Assembly: GCA_027186245.1 (NCBI GenBank)
Contig: CP114498.1
Coordinates: 2,115,501-2,179,500 of the forward strand
DNA length: 64,000 nt
Reading direction: 5' to 3'
Source: Coriaria nepalensis
Taxonomy: Eukaryota > Streptophyta > Magnoliopsida > Cucurbitales > Coriariaceae
Shown: positions 12,109 through 24,734 of the stretch, piece by piece
How positions within the stretch are numbered: the stretch's first letter is position 1
Layout of the letters: every line of letters begins with the position of its first letter
Translations under genes and position numbers: made by a program
Notes under the pieces: generated by a model
Database searches by the model: none
Told to the model about the DNA's origin: nothing
What the model saw: only the letters and a program-made list of their open reading frames with translations

Positions 12109-13168
12109 TGGTGATACAGATATTTTTTGAGTGAATGATGTTCCACATTTTTCCATTTGGAACCGTGGAATGTTGTTTATCTTATTTGGGATTTTGGATA
12201 AACCGAGCATTGAGTTTCTCTGTTTATGCTCGTACGTTTCACTCTTTTCTTAACCGCTCTATCTCTTCGACAACTATGAAGGAAAACCACTTTCCCTCTC
12301 TTATTCCTTCTTTCTAAACCAAACCCTTCAATCTAACGGATGGGATGTACATCATATTATCATAACATACTTTTATAATATTTATATTTTCTTTATATAT
12401 CAAAAAACAATGAAATAAAATAAAGCAAAAATATTAGTGCATTAATGTCGGCACTCGAAGACAACGACGTGTCGCCTTTGCGCACGTTACCCCTACCTAG
12501 CTACTAGATCTACCTTACCTAGCTCCCTGCACTTTCCCACCGGATATGTTTGATTTGATTTGATTTGATTTGGTCTTTTTCTTTTATTTTATTATTTAAT
12601 TCCAAAAATAATAAATTTAAAATAAGTTAGGGATTTTTACTTAAATATAAATATAATTTTTATTTTTATTTTTAATGAAATTGAAATATATTTTTTTTTT
12701 TTATGATAATAAATTTAACTATCATTTTTATATAAATTTTTATTTATTTTTTACTGTAACTTTTGATTAATTTTCAATTTTTCTTTTTATACATAATTTT
12801 TATATATTTTTAAATTTCTTCCTCTATTTATTTTTTCAATAATTAATCATTAACACAAATTATCATTATTATTTTTTTTTTTCATTTTTTTTTTTTACAA
12901 TCTTATCCTCTTTCCTATTTTATCGGGTAATCGAAGCAAACGATATGATTTCTTTCATTTTTCCCGATCCCTACTCAAATTTCAAAGTTCAAAACCTTTC
13001 CAACTCCCATGCAAACTTCTGTCCACACCTACGCGATTATACATAATTTTACATATAAACACTTGAAAAACACCCATACACAGGTGGTTTGTAATAAATT
13101 AGAGTTTTAAATTAAATTAAAATTTAAGGTATTTTAAAAAATGTATGAGAAAAATCTATTTTTTATTT

Positions 13169-13200
<32 letters not shown>

Positions 13201-13910
13201 ACTTTTATTATTATTTTATTTTAATTTGGACATAATATAAAGAAGGCGGATGTAGCAAAGTGACTGATGGCACCCGAATGCAATAACCAATAGATTAGAC
13301 GGTCAGCATCGGCGGCTATTTATTGTAATTTAAAACTCGATTAAAGAGATCATTCAAGAAACATGCAGTTGCTAATCTTATCTTATGTATCCTCCATGTT
13401 GTCTGAAAACACGACTGCAAAATGGCTTATCCTCTATGTTCTTACGAGCCTGGTTAACTTGCGCTAAGTACGTACGTTGACGTAGCCAGTCTTCATGCAA
13501 TTAAGAGTCTTCTAACACAGTACAAAACTATAAAAAGTGTGGGATGATTTACCATGCTGAAGACAGAATTAAACCTAGCTACCTAATGCGCAGCTCGGTA
13601 CATACATGTATGTTAGTCCAACTACTAATCTGTATATAGTTTGGGCCAAAAGAAAAATATATATTTTAATTTTATTGGTCGAGCGTTATGTCATTATTAA
13701 AATTCAACAAGACAGCAAGAGGCTAGGTTAAAAAGTAAAAGCAAAGAGACAGCGATACTATACCGACAGGGCCGGGCAACGAAACAGTACTTATATTTCC
13801 CCCTTCCCCCCCTTGTTTTGTCTTCTAGGATTCCTCCTTGATTCCTTACATATAAAAATATTTTGCTCTATATATAAGAAATACAGAAAAAAGGGGGATT
13901 AGTAAATAAC
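12109..13910. other. Divergent promoter region between the lumen-protein gene and AHL
   Basis: About 1.8 kb with no gene. Very AT-rich from 12580 to 13220, with an ATT microsatellite at about 13176-13200. It must contain the promoters of two divergent genes. Two TATA-like sequences precede the AHL start, at about 13850-13858 and 13869-13876. Confidence 0.5.
13850..13876 (+). promoter_or_regulatory. TATA-like boxes upstream of the AHL gene
   Basis: CATATAAAAATA at about 13849-13860 and CTATATATAAG at about 13868-13878. The first would place the transcript start near 13880 and leave a leader of about 30 nt; the second would leave almost no leader, so the first is the better candidate. Confidence 0.4.
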
Positions 13911-14807
13911 ATGTCTACTACTCAATGGTGGCCTGCAGGTTATAATGTAGCCATGAGATCTCTAGATCCCATCTCCTCCGCCTCCTCATCTGATCCCTCC
14001 CTTCAACTCAAAATCACAGATCAAGAAGACGACAGATCACAAATCACAGACGGGCTTGGTCCCGGAAGAGAGCAAATTTTCTTTGAAAACAAAGAAACTA
14101 ATGGACATGACAATATTGATATTAATGTTCAAGCATTATTAGCTTATGATCATATTCACGAAGATCTCGATTCTGGCAGCCAATTAGAAACCGTTCACGA
14201 ACCTCCAGCTGGTAATTACATGATTCATCGGCATAAAAGAGGCCGCCCTCCGGGGTCAAAAAACAAGCCGAAACCACTTCCGATCGTTCTCACGGAAGAG
14301 ATCAGTGGGCCTGACACTCTCCGGAGCTTCATCTTCGAGATCGATAACGGCGACGACATTATGGCGTGCATAGATACCTTTGCAAAGCGAAGACATAGGG
14401 GAGTCACGATTCTAAGTGGAAGTGGAACTGTTACTAATGTTACTCTCAAGCAGCAATTATTAGGTGACCGAGAAAATCAAGTTTTGAATCTTGAAGGAAG
14501 TTTTGAGATATTGTCTCTTTCTGGGGCGTTTTTGCCCGCCCCTTCGCCACCTGGAGCTTCTTGGCTGACCGTGTATCTGGCCGGAGGGGAAGGGGGTCGA
14601 GTTCTAGGAGGTTGTGTTGCAGGCCCGCTTGTGGCGGCTGGACGAGTGGTTGTAGTTGCCGCGACGTTTATGAATGTGATGTATGAGAAATTGCCGATTA
14701 TGGACGGTTCGGAGAGTGTCTATTCTAATAATTTGACTAACCAATTGATGGAAAATGGTGATAAGATACAGCATGATAATTTGTATCAGGGCCTTCCTCG
14801 ACCATGA
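13911..14807 (+). CDS. AT-hook motif nuclear-localized (AHL) protein, single exon
   Basis: 298 residues without introns, as in clade A AHL genes. Seen: an AT-hook with [13 protein letters not shown] at about residues 110-122 (RGRP core), preceded by an acidic/polar N-terminus, and a PPC/DUF296 domain at about 137-265 with [20 protein letters not shown] and [20 protein letters not shown]. The usual GRFEI of the domain reads GSFEI here, and the conserved MAASF is VAATF. Family knowledge: AHL proteins bind the minor groove of AT-rich DNA and self-associate through the PPC domain; they regulate hypocotyl growth, flowering and boundary genes. The C-terminal tail is short (about 35 residues) and lacks the Gly/Pro-rich tail of many paralogues. 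Subgroup identity is not resolved. Confidence 0.93.
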   Translation: MSTTQWWPAGYNVAMRSLDPISSASSSDPSLQLKITDQEDDRSQITDGLGPGREQIFFENKETNGHDNIDINVQALLAYDHIHEDLDSGSQLETVHEPPAGNYMIHRHKRGRPPGSKNKPKPLPIVLTEEISGPDTLRSFIFEIDNGDDIMACIDTFAKRRHRGVTILSGSGTVTNVTLKQQLLGDRENQVLNLEGSFEILSLSGAFLPAPSPPGASWLTVYLAGGEGGRVLGGCVAGPLVAAGRVVVVAATFMNVMYEKLPIMDGSESVYSNNLTNQLMENGDKIQHDNLYQGLPRP

Positions 14808-17800
14808 TCTTTAGTTTTTCATGATGATCTGATGATAGCTGAGATTGATCTGCTTGTTAATTGATTTTGCTTTTCATCTGCTTATTCCTTAAATAAATAT
14901 TTGTTTCTGTGCAACTTAAACATATATAAGTACTTCTATGCATAGCAATTACCAGAGAGATTAGGATCGAATAACATTTAGGACTCAATATTAGTTGCCC
15001 AATTGCTCCTGACCTCTCTCATTTCTCATTATTTGGTCCAGTTTTATATACGTATACATTATATGATCAAATTTGGTGTATTATATGCCTCTTTATGAAT
15101 CTTTTATCTGCAGGTGAAGTGAAATCAAGGAATGAAGCGTAGACCGCGTTTACAGGTATATACATACATATATATATATATGCAAATTGTTTTCTATTAT
15201 GCAGCTTTTATAGATTAGGTTTCAAATGAGAAGCCATGCTTTATCTTTAAAAGTGCAGTACTATAGTTGAAGGCTTCTAGGGTTTGTCGCCACGTACGAA
15301 TGATAAAAAGGAGAGAAAGAGAGGAGGGGGGGGGGGGGGTTGGTATTATAACAGGTTGACACCTGTGAATCGGCCAATAGGTACTAAATGAATATTATAT
15401 ATTATCATTTCTCGATTAACATATTAGGTTTTCTTGATTGATGATGGCACGTATATTGTTTGGAACAACTTCTAAGAATGTAGAAATTTTCTTGATAGTA
15501 TATATAGTACCTGCATATAGCACTCTGATAAGTCATTCGGATTCGGTCTGCACCGACCCAATTTATGATTAAAATTGAATAAAAATTAACACTAACACTG
15601 TTGTGATTAGGTCAAAAGGTTGTATGGCTCATATTTATTTGTATTCGATTTTAATTACGGGTTCGGATAGATTCAGACCGTATCGATAATTTATAGGTTT
15701 TCGAATTCGAAATATACAAATCTTTCACTTTTTGTTTAACTTCAAATGCTCACTCGTAATAACAAATTCTAACTTGTAACGATCACAACAACAATAATAA
15801 TAATCTTTTGTCAAATAAAATACAGAAAAATTAACTTTCTTGTAGAGTTTGATTGGAAACGAAGGGGATAACTTATAAGATGTAGTTAATAACTTGAGTC
15901 ATGATATATAGCGATCTATCATCTATGTTTATAGATTATAGATTCCTGCATATTGACTAACCAAACTGCCATTAATACTAGCTATAAGCCTATCACTACT
16001 TGTGCAAGTGGTTCTTGCAAATTGAGAGTAATTTCTAGCTTCGAACAAATATGGATACATTGTATTTCATTGTGTATATATATATATTATAACCGTGGTA
16101 AACTAATATTTATCCTTTCAAATACTTTGAAATTATGATAAAAAATTATATAATTTTGATAATAAAAATACGTTAAGATCAATTTCAAATCATTAATCCA
16201 ACCCTGATTCAATTCATAAGATTAAAAAATATAATTTTTTATGATTTTTTATTTCATAATAACCTCTTAATTTATTAAATTAATTTCATTTGTTTTTTCA
16301 ATAATATTTGTTTCTTTTTCTAAATTTTTTTCCCAAATAAAATTATGATTTCCGGTTGCAACCATAGGGTCTACCACGAAAAATATAATCTGATTTCTTG
16401 AAGAAAAAGAAAAAATAAAAATCGATCTAATTTCTTTCCAACAAAAGCCTTTTCTACTTCTCACAAATTGGCCAATTGAATAGGTTCAGTTTTCATGAGA
16501 AACTGATCGAATAAATCAGGTTTCTAAAAAAAAGAAGACCTAATCGATCTGATTTCTTCATGGGAAACTAATTCAGCCAATCTAGGTTCTTCATACTAAG
16601 AAATTGGAAAGAATAAGATCTAATTTCTTCACGCAAAGAATGGAAACAAAATTGATTAGATTATTTTTGGAAACACATGAAATTAATTTTGATAAATCAA
16701 GGGGTTATTTTAAAAATTAAAATTTATTTGTTTTTTTATCTATGGACCGGATCATGTAATATTATTAGCTCTAAGTTAATAATTTTGAACCGATTGTAAA
16801 AAAAGTTAGGGTTTATTATAATTTTTCTTTTGAGTTTTGGATACTCATTATTTAAATTTGATTTTTGAGCGTTTATTATAATTTTAAAATATTTCGGGAG
16901 TTTAATTCTAATTTTTTTTTTTCTAAAAGTAAAGGTACATTTTAATTATTAAAATTATAAAAAATTTATAAAAAATTTAAATTATTTAAAAAAGTGAATC
17001 CTAATTTACCCTTGTGAATCGAATAAATAATAAATCAATTAATTTCAACTTTAATTTAATAGGACATATAATTTAATAAAACGAAACACATATGATAATT
17101 AGGATTAATTAATCCCCAACGGATACATGCACGATGCTTGTTGTAGTTGGTTCCTCATGAATTCTTCCTTCTTCTCTCCAATTATTTCCCAATCGCAAAG
17201 CTACTTAGATGCTCAGTTGGTTCCATCCCCCTTTGTGTTCATAACTTCATATTATCCCTGACGCTAAAGGTTTTGTTAAATATTGATTTGACAAGTGAGT
17301 AGGCACCTCAAATATATAGAATTTGATTCGATTCGATTCGATTTTATCGGTAAAAATAAGATTAAAATATATATATTTCTATCGTTTAATATCCGATTCT
17401 TAATTATGCGGAATATAATTTTCATTTATTAATAGGATCAAAAAGAGATTACCACATTCTTTGATTCATTGGAGCTTTACGGAAACAATCTTCTTCAATC
17501 TTAATATACAAATCACTCTTATAATAATCAAATAAACACGGTTAATACATTCTCATTCCATAAATTAGATCAATAAGAAACTTAATTTTTTTGTGAAAGA
17601 ATGAAAGATCGTATAATCAGATCAATAAATGATCCGGTCCAAGACAAAAAAGTCAAGAACTAATGATATCTTCCCAACAGTCCGGCCCAGGCTCCCGGTG
17701 AGCCGCTCACCCTCTATTCTCACCGTTTTCCGTTTTCATGGATGGATTCAGGCAATGAAACAGAGCAAATGATAGTACCGTCCCATCTCCTCCAGCATTT

Positions 17801-18181
17801 GGCGCCATATCGCTGTCTTTCTTAATCAACTGTTAGAATCAATCAACGTTCTCATCCTAACAGGAATGATGATATCAATTTTCTATCTCAATTTTGAGAA
17901 TCAGAAGCTCAGATAAACAAAATAATGCATAAGGTGCTGAACAAAGCGACTTGAGAATTTTACAGACTCGCATAATCTGGATGCAGAACCTGTTTTGGTT
18001 AGAAAGATAACATTTTGGCTAATAATTCAAAACAACATTTTAAGTTTACTCCTACACCTTTGAAAATAGTTGTTTTCCACGTAACTGCAGTTTTAAAATA
18101 AAACTTGATCCCTTTTTCAGCAGCCATGTCTCTCATTTTGTACAAGCTCTCAATTTATAAAAAAAGCTGATAACTCGAACC
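14808..18181. other. Intergenic region between AHL and LBD
   Basis: About 3.4 kb without a convincing gene. It contains a poly-G tract at about 15327-15340, TA-rich microsatellites (15170-15180, 16076-16086), and long AT-rich stretches at 16100-17100. Sequence around 16360-16680 repeats GATCTAATTTCTTC-like phrases several times, but I could not define a unit. Confidence 0.45.
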
Positions 18182-18972
18182 CTATATGTTTTCTGCAATC
18201 ACTCCGTTTTCAAACCATGGGGAACAACCAAAATTCTCATCTCCTATGCTTTCAAAAAGTTTCTCCATAGCATTTGCGTTGGAATCACTGCCTAGTATGT
18301 CTTGACCTTCCCATCCAAATGATGGAGGTTGCTGTATATCCATTTCGCCATTAAAGTCTTGCTTGTGTTCTATTTGATACAGTAAAGGATCCAATTGAGT
18401 CTGATAATGATTACTCGTGTTTGAAGAATTTTGTTGCAAAGGGAATTCTACTCCAATGCAGGGAGATTCTTTGCTTGTATGAAAATTCGCAGGACCAGCA
18501 TTGGCAGCTGAATTATTTGCCATTTGGTTCTCAAGAATGTTTATCTCCTCCTGTAAGTTGGTAACCTGCAATGCAGGATCAATCGAACTATGACTTAAAT
18601 CTCTGTCACTCTTATCCTAAATTCTAAAATATAGTGTGAGTGTTTTAATATATTTATTTCAGAGGGGTGTGGAGCAAGTAACAGCATGAATACCTGTTGT
18701 TGCAATGCGAAAATATGAGCAAAACAGCCGTAAACAGGGTCATGCATCCGTGCTAGTGCTTCATAAGATATGGTTATAGCAGCATCATGTCGGTTTTGTA
18801 TGGGTAGGTGTAAAAGCAGCTTGGAGACATTACTTGCCCCAAATACCTTATGTACTGCTGCAAAATGGGTTACGGCTTCGTCATAAGAGAAGTAAGGAGC
18901 AAAAATGCATTCAGCTGTGCACTTTCTCCTAAGAAATTTACATGCACCACATGAAGAGCCAAGCCCTATCAT
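18182..18972 (-). CDS. LOB-domain (LBD) transcription factor, class I, 2 exons
   Basis: Exons 18972-18694 and 18565-18182 on the minus strand give 220 residues. Seen: the zinc-finger-like block C-x2-C-x6-C-x3-C at Cys 8, 11, 18 and 22 ([15 protein letters not shown]), the GAS block ([10 protein letters not shown] ... [19 protein letters not shown]), and the class I leucine-zipper-like stretch that crosses the intron ([20 protein letters not shown]). The single intron at this point is the normal LBD structure. Family knowledge: class I LBD proteins act in lateral organ boundaries, lateral roots and xylem, often downstream of auxin. The finger and GAS blocks resemble the LBD18/LBD33 side of the family, but the acidic, Asn/Gln-rich C-terminus is not diagnostic. 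The start ATG lies only seven codons before the first Cys, as usual. Confidence 0.93.
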
Positions 18973-21658
18973 TGTCTTAACCTCTTTTCTATCTGGAGTT
19001 GGACCAATGGTTCTTACTACTCAAAGATCTGTGACAGGTTTGTCTATCTCTAGTAAGAATTTGAGATCTTTCCTCTTTATAGTCAGTCATCAATCAATTG
19101 CAAGGGTTAAAGCTCTTTTCGTAGTCTTCAAAGGACCATCCATACTTTTTAAAAAAAGTTAGGTTCTTTTAGGTCTCCTTTGTGGCCTACATTTTCATTC
19201 TAATATTGGGTAAACTTTCTTAATTCTTGCCTTACATGAGCTTTATTCCTTAGATTTTCTTCATGGATTAGACTAGATGATGGGAAAGCTAATAAGCAAT
19301 CATTCTTAATGCAGATGGTGCTTAAAGAGAAATAATACTTGCCTACATTAGTGCTTAAAAGTTCATTATCTTATTTTAGCCAAGTACAATTAGCGAATTC
19401 CAGACCGAGTTGCCTTTAATTCTCATTATTTAACAAAAGACAATTAGTGAAAGGTATATAAGTCATCAGCAATTAAACTTCCATAGTTGGGATGATTTTG
19501 AAAACAAAAAGTGCTTCTCATCACATGACGTGAAGATGATATCTCATATAGATTTGATATATCATACTCACAAAGAACCTTTCTACGTATATATATAGAT
19601 TTATACACACTTTTTCTGTCTTGTATTGAAGAGATACTCATGCTATGAACTTAGATAAGGGTTATTATGTATGTTCTGTCGTTTTCATCTCCAAATTAAG
19701 TTATCTTATTCAATGAAAGAGAAACTCATGCTGCTGTTTATTTATTTGTAACTTTAGCCGCCACCTATAGCTAAAATCTATTAGCAAAAACCAACATTGC
19801 ATGGAATTATTTGTGCTTGTGAGTCAAAATCATGGGGGCAGATGAGGTTAGGCATTATGGCTTAAAACCATGCTCTCTTTTCTTACATTAATTTGGGAAC
19901 TAACTTTTCATATTGATTTTTGTGCAGGTTTCATGCTTAAGGATCGGACATAAAGTGCATGGATCATGGTAAGTTCACTTCACTTATTTTTGTCTGAATG
20001 TGTTATAGATTCTCTACCAGTTACTCATATAATCATATTTAAATCCTTCTTGTTCTCTTATTTTCTTCATGAAGAATGCATATTCTCTTAATCCTGAACT
20101 TAAATCAGGTTGCCTTGTTTGCCACTTAAAATATTTGGGGGTGTGTTTCATTGTTGGTCTTCCCGATGCTAGATATACCAGGCGCCTCTTCCAAAAATAA
20201 CAGCTAGCATAGAGAGAGAGGCCAAGAGGGAAAGAGGGAAAGAGACAAAAGTTGAAAAAGGAATAGGGGTAATAAAGTGCATGAAGCTTCCTTATTTATG
20301 TGATAATATATATAAATAATATTTTTTAAATAAAATAAATAAATAAAGTGAAAAAAAAATAAAATAAAAAATAAAAAAAGTGGGAGGGATTGTCTTATAA
20401 CCTCTAATAAGCCCAATAATTTAGGTTAAATCTATAGACCATTGAGTTATAAGATATTTCATTTGAAAATTTAAATTACATATTATATATTTATTAATTA
20501 AAAATTATTATTATTATTATTATTTTTTCTATTCTTTCTGACCATCCGGTCCAATCTACCGCCCGGCTCGGATGGAGTTAGTTCCGCCCATGGCTTTGAG
20601 GCTCTGGGAAATGAAAATGGTGAGGAGCTTTCGAGTTAAAAATGCATGAATTTGGGGAGTTGGGTACTACTCACTACTTGGTCATTTCAATTTTTAATAT
20701 GGTGAAACTCTTACAGTGTTTAAGGTCTGTCCAGTTGGGCAATTACATTATTTGAGTTTTAACTTGTGACAGATTAATGTGTTGTGAGAGCCAATGTTTG
20801 CATCAATTCTTCTCTCCACACTTGTTGATGATTGTCTGTCAAGTTATGTCCTAACACAATGTATGTTATGGAATTGATTTACATCTTGGAAACTTGAAAG
20901 AATTTTATGATATATGATTGATTATATGTCACACCAAATTACATCTCAAAGACTTCATATACCCAACTGAAAATATAAAACTTTCTTAGTAACATTTGAT
21001 TGGGCCCCTCTCACTCTGTAAAAGCGTGAGATCTTATTAGTATACATTATACGTCTCATATTATGACTTGGTGGACAGAAGACTGAAATTCCACTGGAAA
21101 TGGGCTTCATAGGAGGATCAAAAAGGGTCGACTATTACCATTTGGGCCCTCTTAGGCTCATATTATAAAAAGGGCCCAAGGTTTCAATGAGTTTGTATTG
21201 TCAAGTACTAGGGGATATAAACAACCGTTGGTTTATCACGAACCTGAGACCTTGAAACACACTGAAATGAATCCAACCAATAAAAGAAAAGAAAAGCAAA
21301 AAATAAAGTCAGCTATTTCGAAAATAATATAAACAAATCATATCCATTAAAAACCATGGGAAAAAAGAGAAAAAAATTTAAAGGATAACTTCTGGTGGTG
21401 AAGGAAAAAGCAAGAAGGCTCATAACCACAAAGACCAAGTCCCCAAGCAATAATATCCACTTCCCACTTGACTGTGTGGCCATTAACACTTCTAAATCCA
21501 ATCCTTGTGTATTATGATGTCAACTTTTGTACATTCAAAATTATTACTTATATAACTTCCCTCCATATCTGTTACTCACTCCCATTTCTCCTTTCAGTTC
21601 ACTCTCTGTTTAGTTGCAGTCTTCCCATTTCTCTGATCACATCCATCCCTCAACCAAA
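18973..21658. other. Divergent intergenic region between LBD and Rubisco activase
   Basis: About 2.7 kb with no convincing gene. A purine-rich stretch at 20208-20250 and AT-rich tracts at 20300-20360 and 20490-20525 are the main features. The last 200 bp are the RCA promoter and leader. Confidence 0.45.
21548..21555 (+). promoter_or_regulatory. TATA box of the Rubisco activase gene
   Basis: TTATATAA lies 104 bp upstream of the start codon. A pyrimidine-rich leader (21575-21650) follows, which fits a transcript start near 21580. Confidence 0.5.
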
Positions 21659-23421
21659 ATGGCCGGCGCTGTCTCCACCGTCGGATCTGTCAACCGGGCT
21701 CTGGTTAGTCTTCTTCCCTCCCGTTCTTTGAGTGATTATATGATATAGTTCAAAAGTTTTTTTTTTTTTGTAATTGCAGTTGAGCTCAAATGGTTCCAGT
21801 GCTGGAGTCGGTTCGGTTCCGAGCTCTGCTTTCTTCGGGAGCAGCTTGAAGAAAGTGAGCTCGAGATTCCCGAGCTCAAAGGTGTCATCAGGGAGCTTCA
21901 AGGTGGTTGCAGAGATTGAAGAAGATAAGCAGACCGATAAGGACAAGTGGAGAGGGCTTGCTTTTGATACCTCAGATGATCAACAAGACATCACTAGAGG
22001 CAAAGGTATGGTCGATTCGCTCTTCCAAGCTCCTAGTGGGACAGGAACTCACCACGCCATCCTCAGTTCTTATGACTACATCAGTCAAGGTCTTCGCCAG
22101 TAAGTCAAACAAGAATCCCCATCAGCTTAAAATAACCTTAATCAAATACAGCTCAGCATATGATGATCTCTTTTTCTTTCTTTTTCAGGTACAATTTGGA
22201 CAATAGCATGGATGGTTTTTACATAGCTCCTGCATTCATGGACAAGCTTGTCGTTCACATCGCCAAGAACTTCATGACCTTGCCAAACATCAAGGTTTTT
22301 TAGAAACTAATCGTTTGTTTATTTAGTTTTTTTTTTTTTTTTTCGAGCATGTGTTTTAATTAATGAATTTTCCTGCAGGTTCCTCTTATTTTAGGTATTT
22401 GGGGAGGCAAAGGTCAAGGAAAATCTTTCCAATGTGAGCTTGTCCTTGCCAAGATGGGAATCAAGTAAGTCCATAATGAAATTATACCCTTTTCATATAA
22501 TTATCGATACTAATTTACTAATTATATATTACAACATCATATCATTATTTTCAGCCCGATCATGATGAGTGCTGGAGAATTGGAAAGCGGAAATGCAGGA
22601 GAGCCAGCAAAACTGATCAGGCAAAGGTACAGAGAAGCCGCTGACATTATCCGAAAGGGAAAAATGTGCGCTCTCTTCATCAACGATCTTGATGCCGGAG
22701 CCGGTCGTATGGGTGGGACCACCCAATACACGGTCAACAACCAGATGGTGAATGCTACCCTCATGAATATAGCTGATAACCCGACCAATGTCCAACTACC
22801 CGGTATGTACAACAAGGAGGAGAACCCCCGTGTCCCAATCATCGTCACTGGTAATGACTTCTCGACCTTGTATGCTCCTCTTATCCGTGACGGTCGTATG
22901 GAGAAGTTCTACTGGGCCCCCACTAGGGAGGACCGAATTGGTGTCTGCAACGGTATCTTCAGGGTTGACAACGTTCCGGAATCTGATATTATTAAGATTG
23001 TCGACACTTTCCCTGGACAATCCATCGGTAAAAATTAAATTAAAAAATAAAAAATTAACCTTTATGCTATGATTAGAATGAGATTTTAATTTAATATGTT
23101 GATTTTTTTTTAATTTTTAATTTTTCTTTTCGGGTTGTAGATTTCTTTGGGGCACTGAGGGCAAGAGTGTATGATGATGAGGTGAGGAAGTGGATTGGAG
23201 GAGTAGGGGTAGACCTGATAGGAAAGAAACTTGTGAACTCAAAGGAGGGGCCGCCGACATTTGAGCAGCCGAAGATGACAGTTGAGAAGCTTCTGGAATA
23301 CGGGAACATGCTTGTTCAAGAACAAGAGAATGTGAAGAGGGTACAATTGGCTGATAAGTACTTGAGTGAAGCTGCTCTTGGTGATGCTAATGCTGATGCC
23401 ATTGACAGAGGAACTTTCTAA
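21659..23421 (+). CDS. RCA: Rubisco activase, short (beta-type) form, chloroplast, 6 exons
   Basis: Exons 21659-21703, 21780-22099, 22189-22294, 22379-22464, 22555-23027 and 23141-23421 join in frame to 436 residues. Seen: a Ser-rich chloroplast transit peptide (about 55-60 residues), the N-terminal [20 protein letters not shown], the AAA+ Walker [12 protein letters not shown], Walker [11 protein letters not shown], and the sensor region [21 protein letters not shown]. Family knowledge: RCA uses ATP to remove sugar phosphates from inhibited Rubisco in the stroma. Translation stops after DAIDRGTF, so the redox-sensitive tail with two Cys of the alpha form is absent. I find no downstream exon encoding that tail before 24 kb. 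This looks like a gene making only the beta form. Confidence 0.97.
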
Positions 23422-24734
23422 ACTGGGCTGTTTCAAGTTCCTTAGTGGCGCCACAAGAAAATTAATAAAATGTGTTAAAATGTCCTGAAAGTGTAAATCC
23501 AACTGCTAGAGAAGTGTGACTAGTTCGATACTTTCTGGGTCATTTAATTTTGTTCTCTAATTTGTATATCCAAATTTACTCCTCCTTTTGTACTGTTTTT
23601 ATTTTTAATGTTTAATTTTAATATCAATTTTGCTTTCTCCTGTGAATAAAGATGGGGTGTGTACAGCTGTGTAAGTTCATGTCAGTCTTGTGAATTGGAT
23701 GAATACCTTACATGATACATGAATCGAGATAAGATAAAGATAAGATTGATAGATTTTGAATTCTTTTGCTTTCAACTTAAATCACCTTTTGTCCTAACTC
23801 AACTTGATTCCTCCTAAATAGATTAGATGCTAACATTGTAATAAAACATATGAGGAGGATGTTATAAAATGATTAGTTCGTCTTTTACCTCTTTAATGGA
23901 GAAATGGAGGAAATTTGAACATGAGTTCCCAAGTCTTTCTTAGGTTTGTGTGGTTCGAAATTGGGCCTCTCAATAAAGCCCACTTATAGTACATTAACCA
24001 ATTTCTTCCATACGCTACTCATAGGAGCTATGAACAAGTACGACACGTCGAAGCATCCATTCCATGCATTATGAACGATACCGTGATAATAGATATTTAA
24101 ATCAAATCAAATCAAATAATTTAATTTAATAATTATATTATATTTAAATTTATCCTTTTCTTTATTATTAATTTAAAAAAAAAAAAAAAAAAAGGGGTTG
24201 TTGACCACACCAGTTCTTAATGTGTTTATACATATTTTGTCTTGTTCTTGATTGTTTCTTTTTCCTCAAAGCGAGGATGGTTCTGGGGAGATTCATTCTT
24301 TTATACTTAACTAATTAATAATAAATTAATTCTCAACTTGGCTTGGTTTCATCTATTAAACTCATGCAATAATCCCATATCTCAACTAAATATAATATTA
24401 TTATAAGGTTTAAAGAAATAATATGAAAATTATTGATACACCAAAATCACATCCGTTCTCTAATTTTTTTTTTTTTTTTTTTTTTAAACATTCAAATTTG
24501 CTAAATTATTTTAAGATAAATTTCTCTGTTAATTATAAATGAAAAATATATTTTATACCATGTGAAAAATGTATCCCAATTTTCTCTTCCTTTCCGATCA
24601 TCTCAAATGAGCATGTTCCCCATGTTTCACACTACGTTTTTCTTCAACACAGATTCGGGCATTACTGTACTACCTTAATCACATGTGAGTTCGTTAAAGA
24701 AAGAAAGTCTCGATTTTGCACCATTCCCTCTTCT
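23422..24734. other. Intergenic region between RCA and the lectin kinase
   Basis: About 1.3 kb with the RCA 3' UTR at its start. Poly-A/T runs lie at about 24175-24194 and 24463-24485. No gene seen. Confidence 0.45.

Noticed and set aside
21650..21946. Minus-strand frame over the RCA first exons
   Set aside because: Shadow of the Rubisco activase exons.
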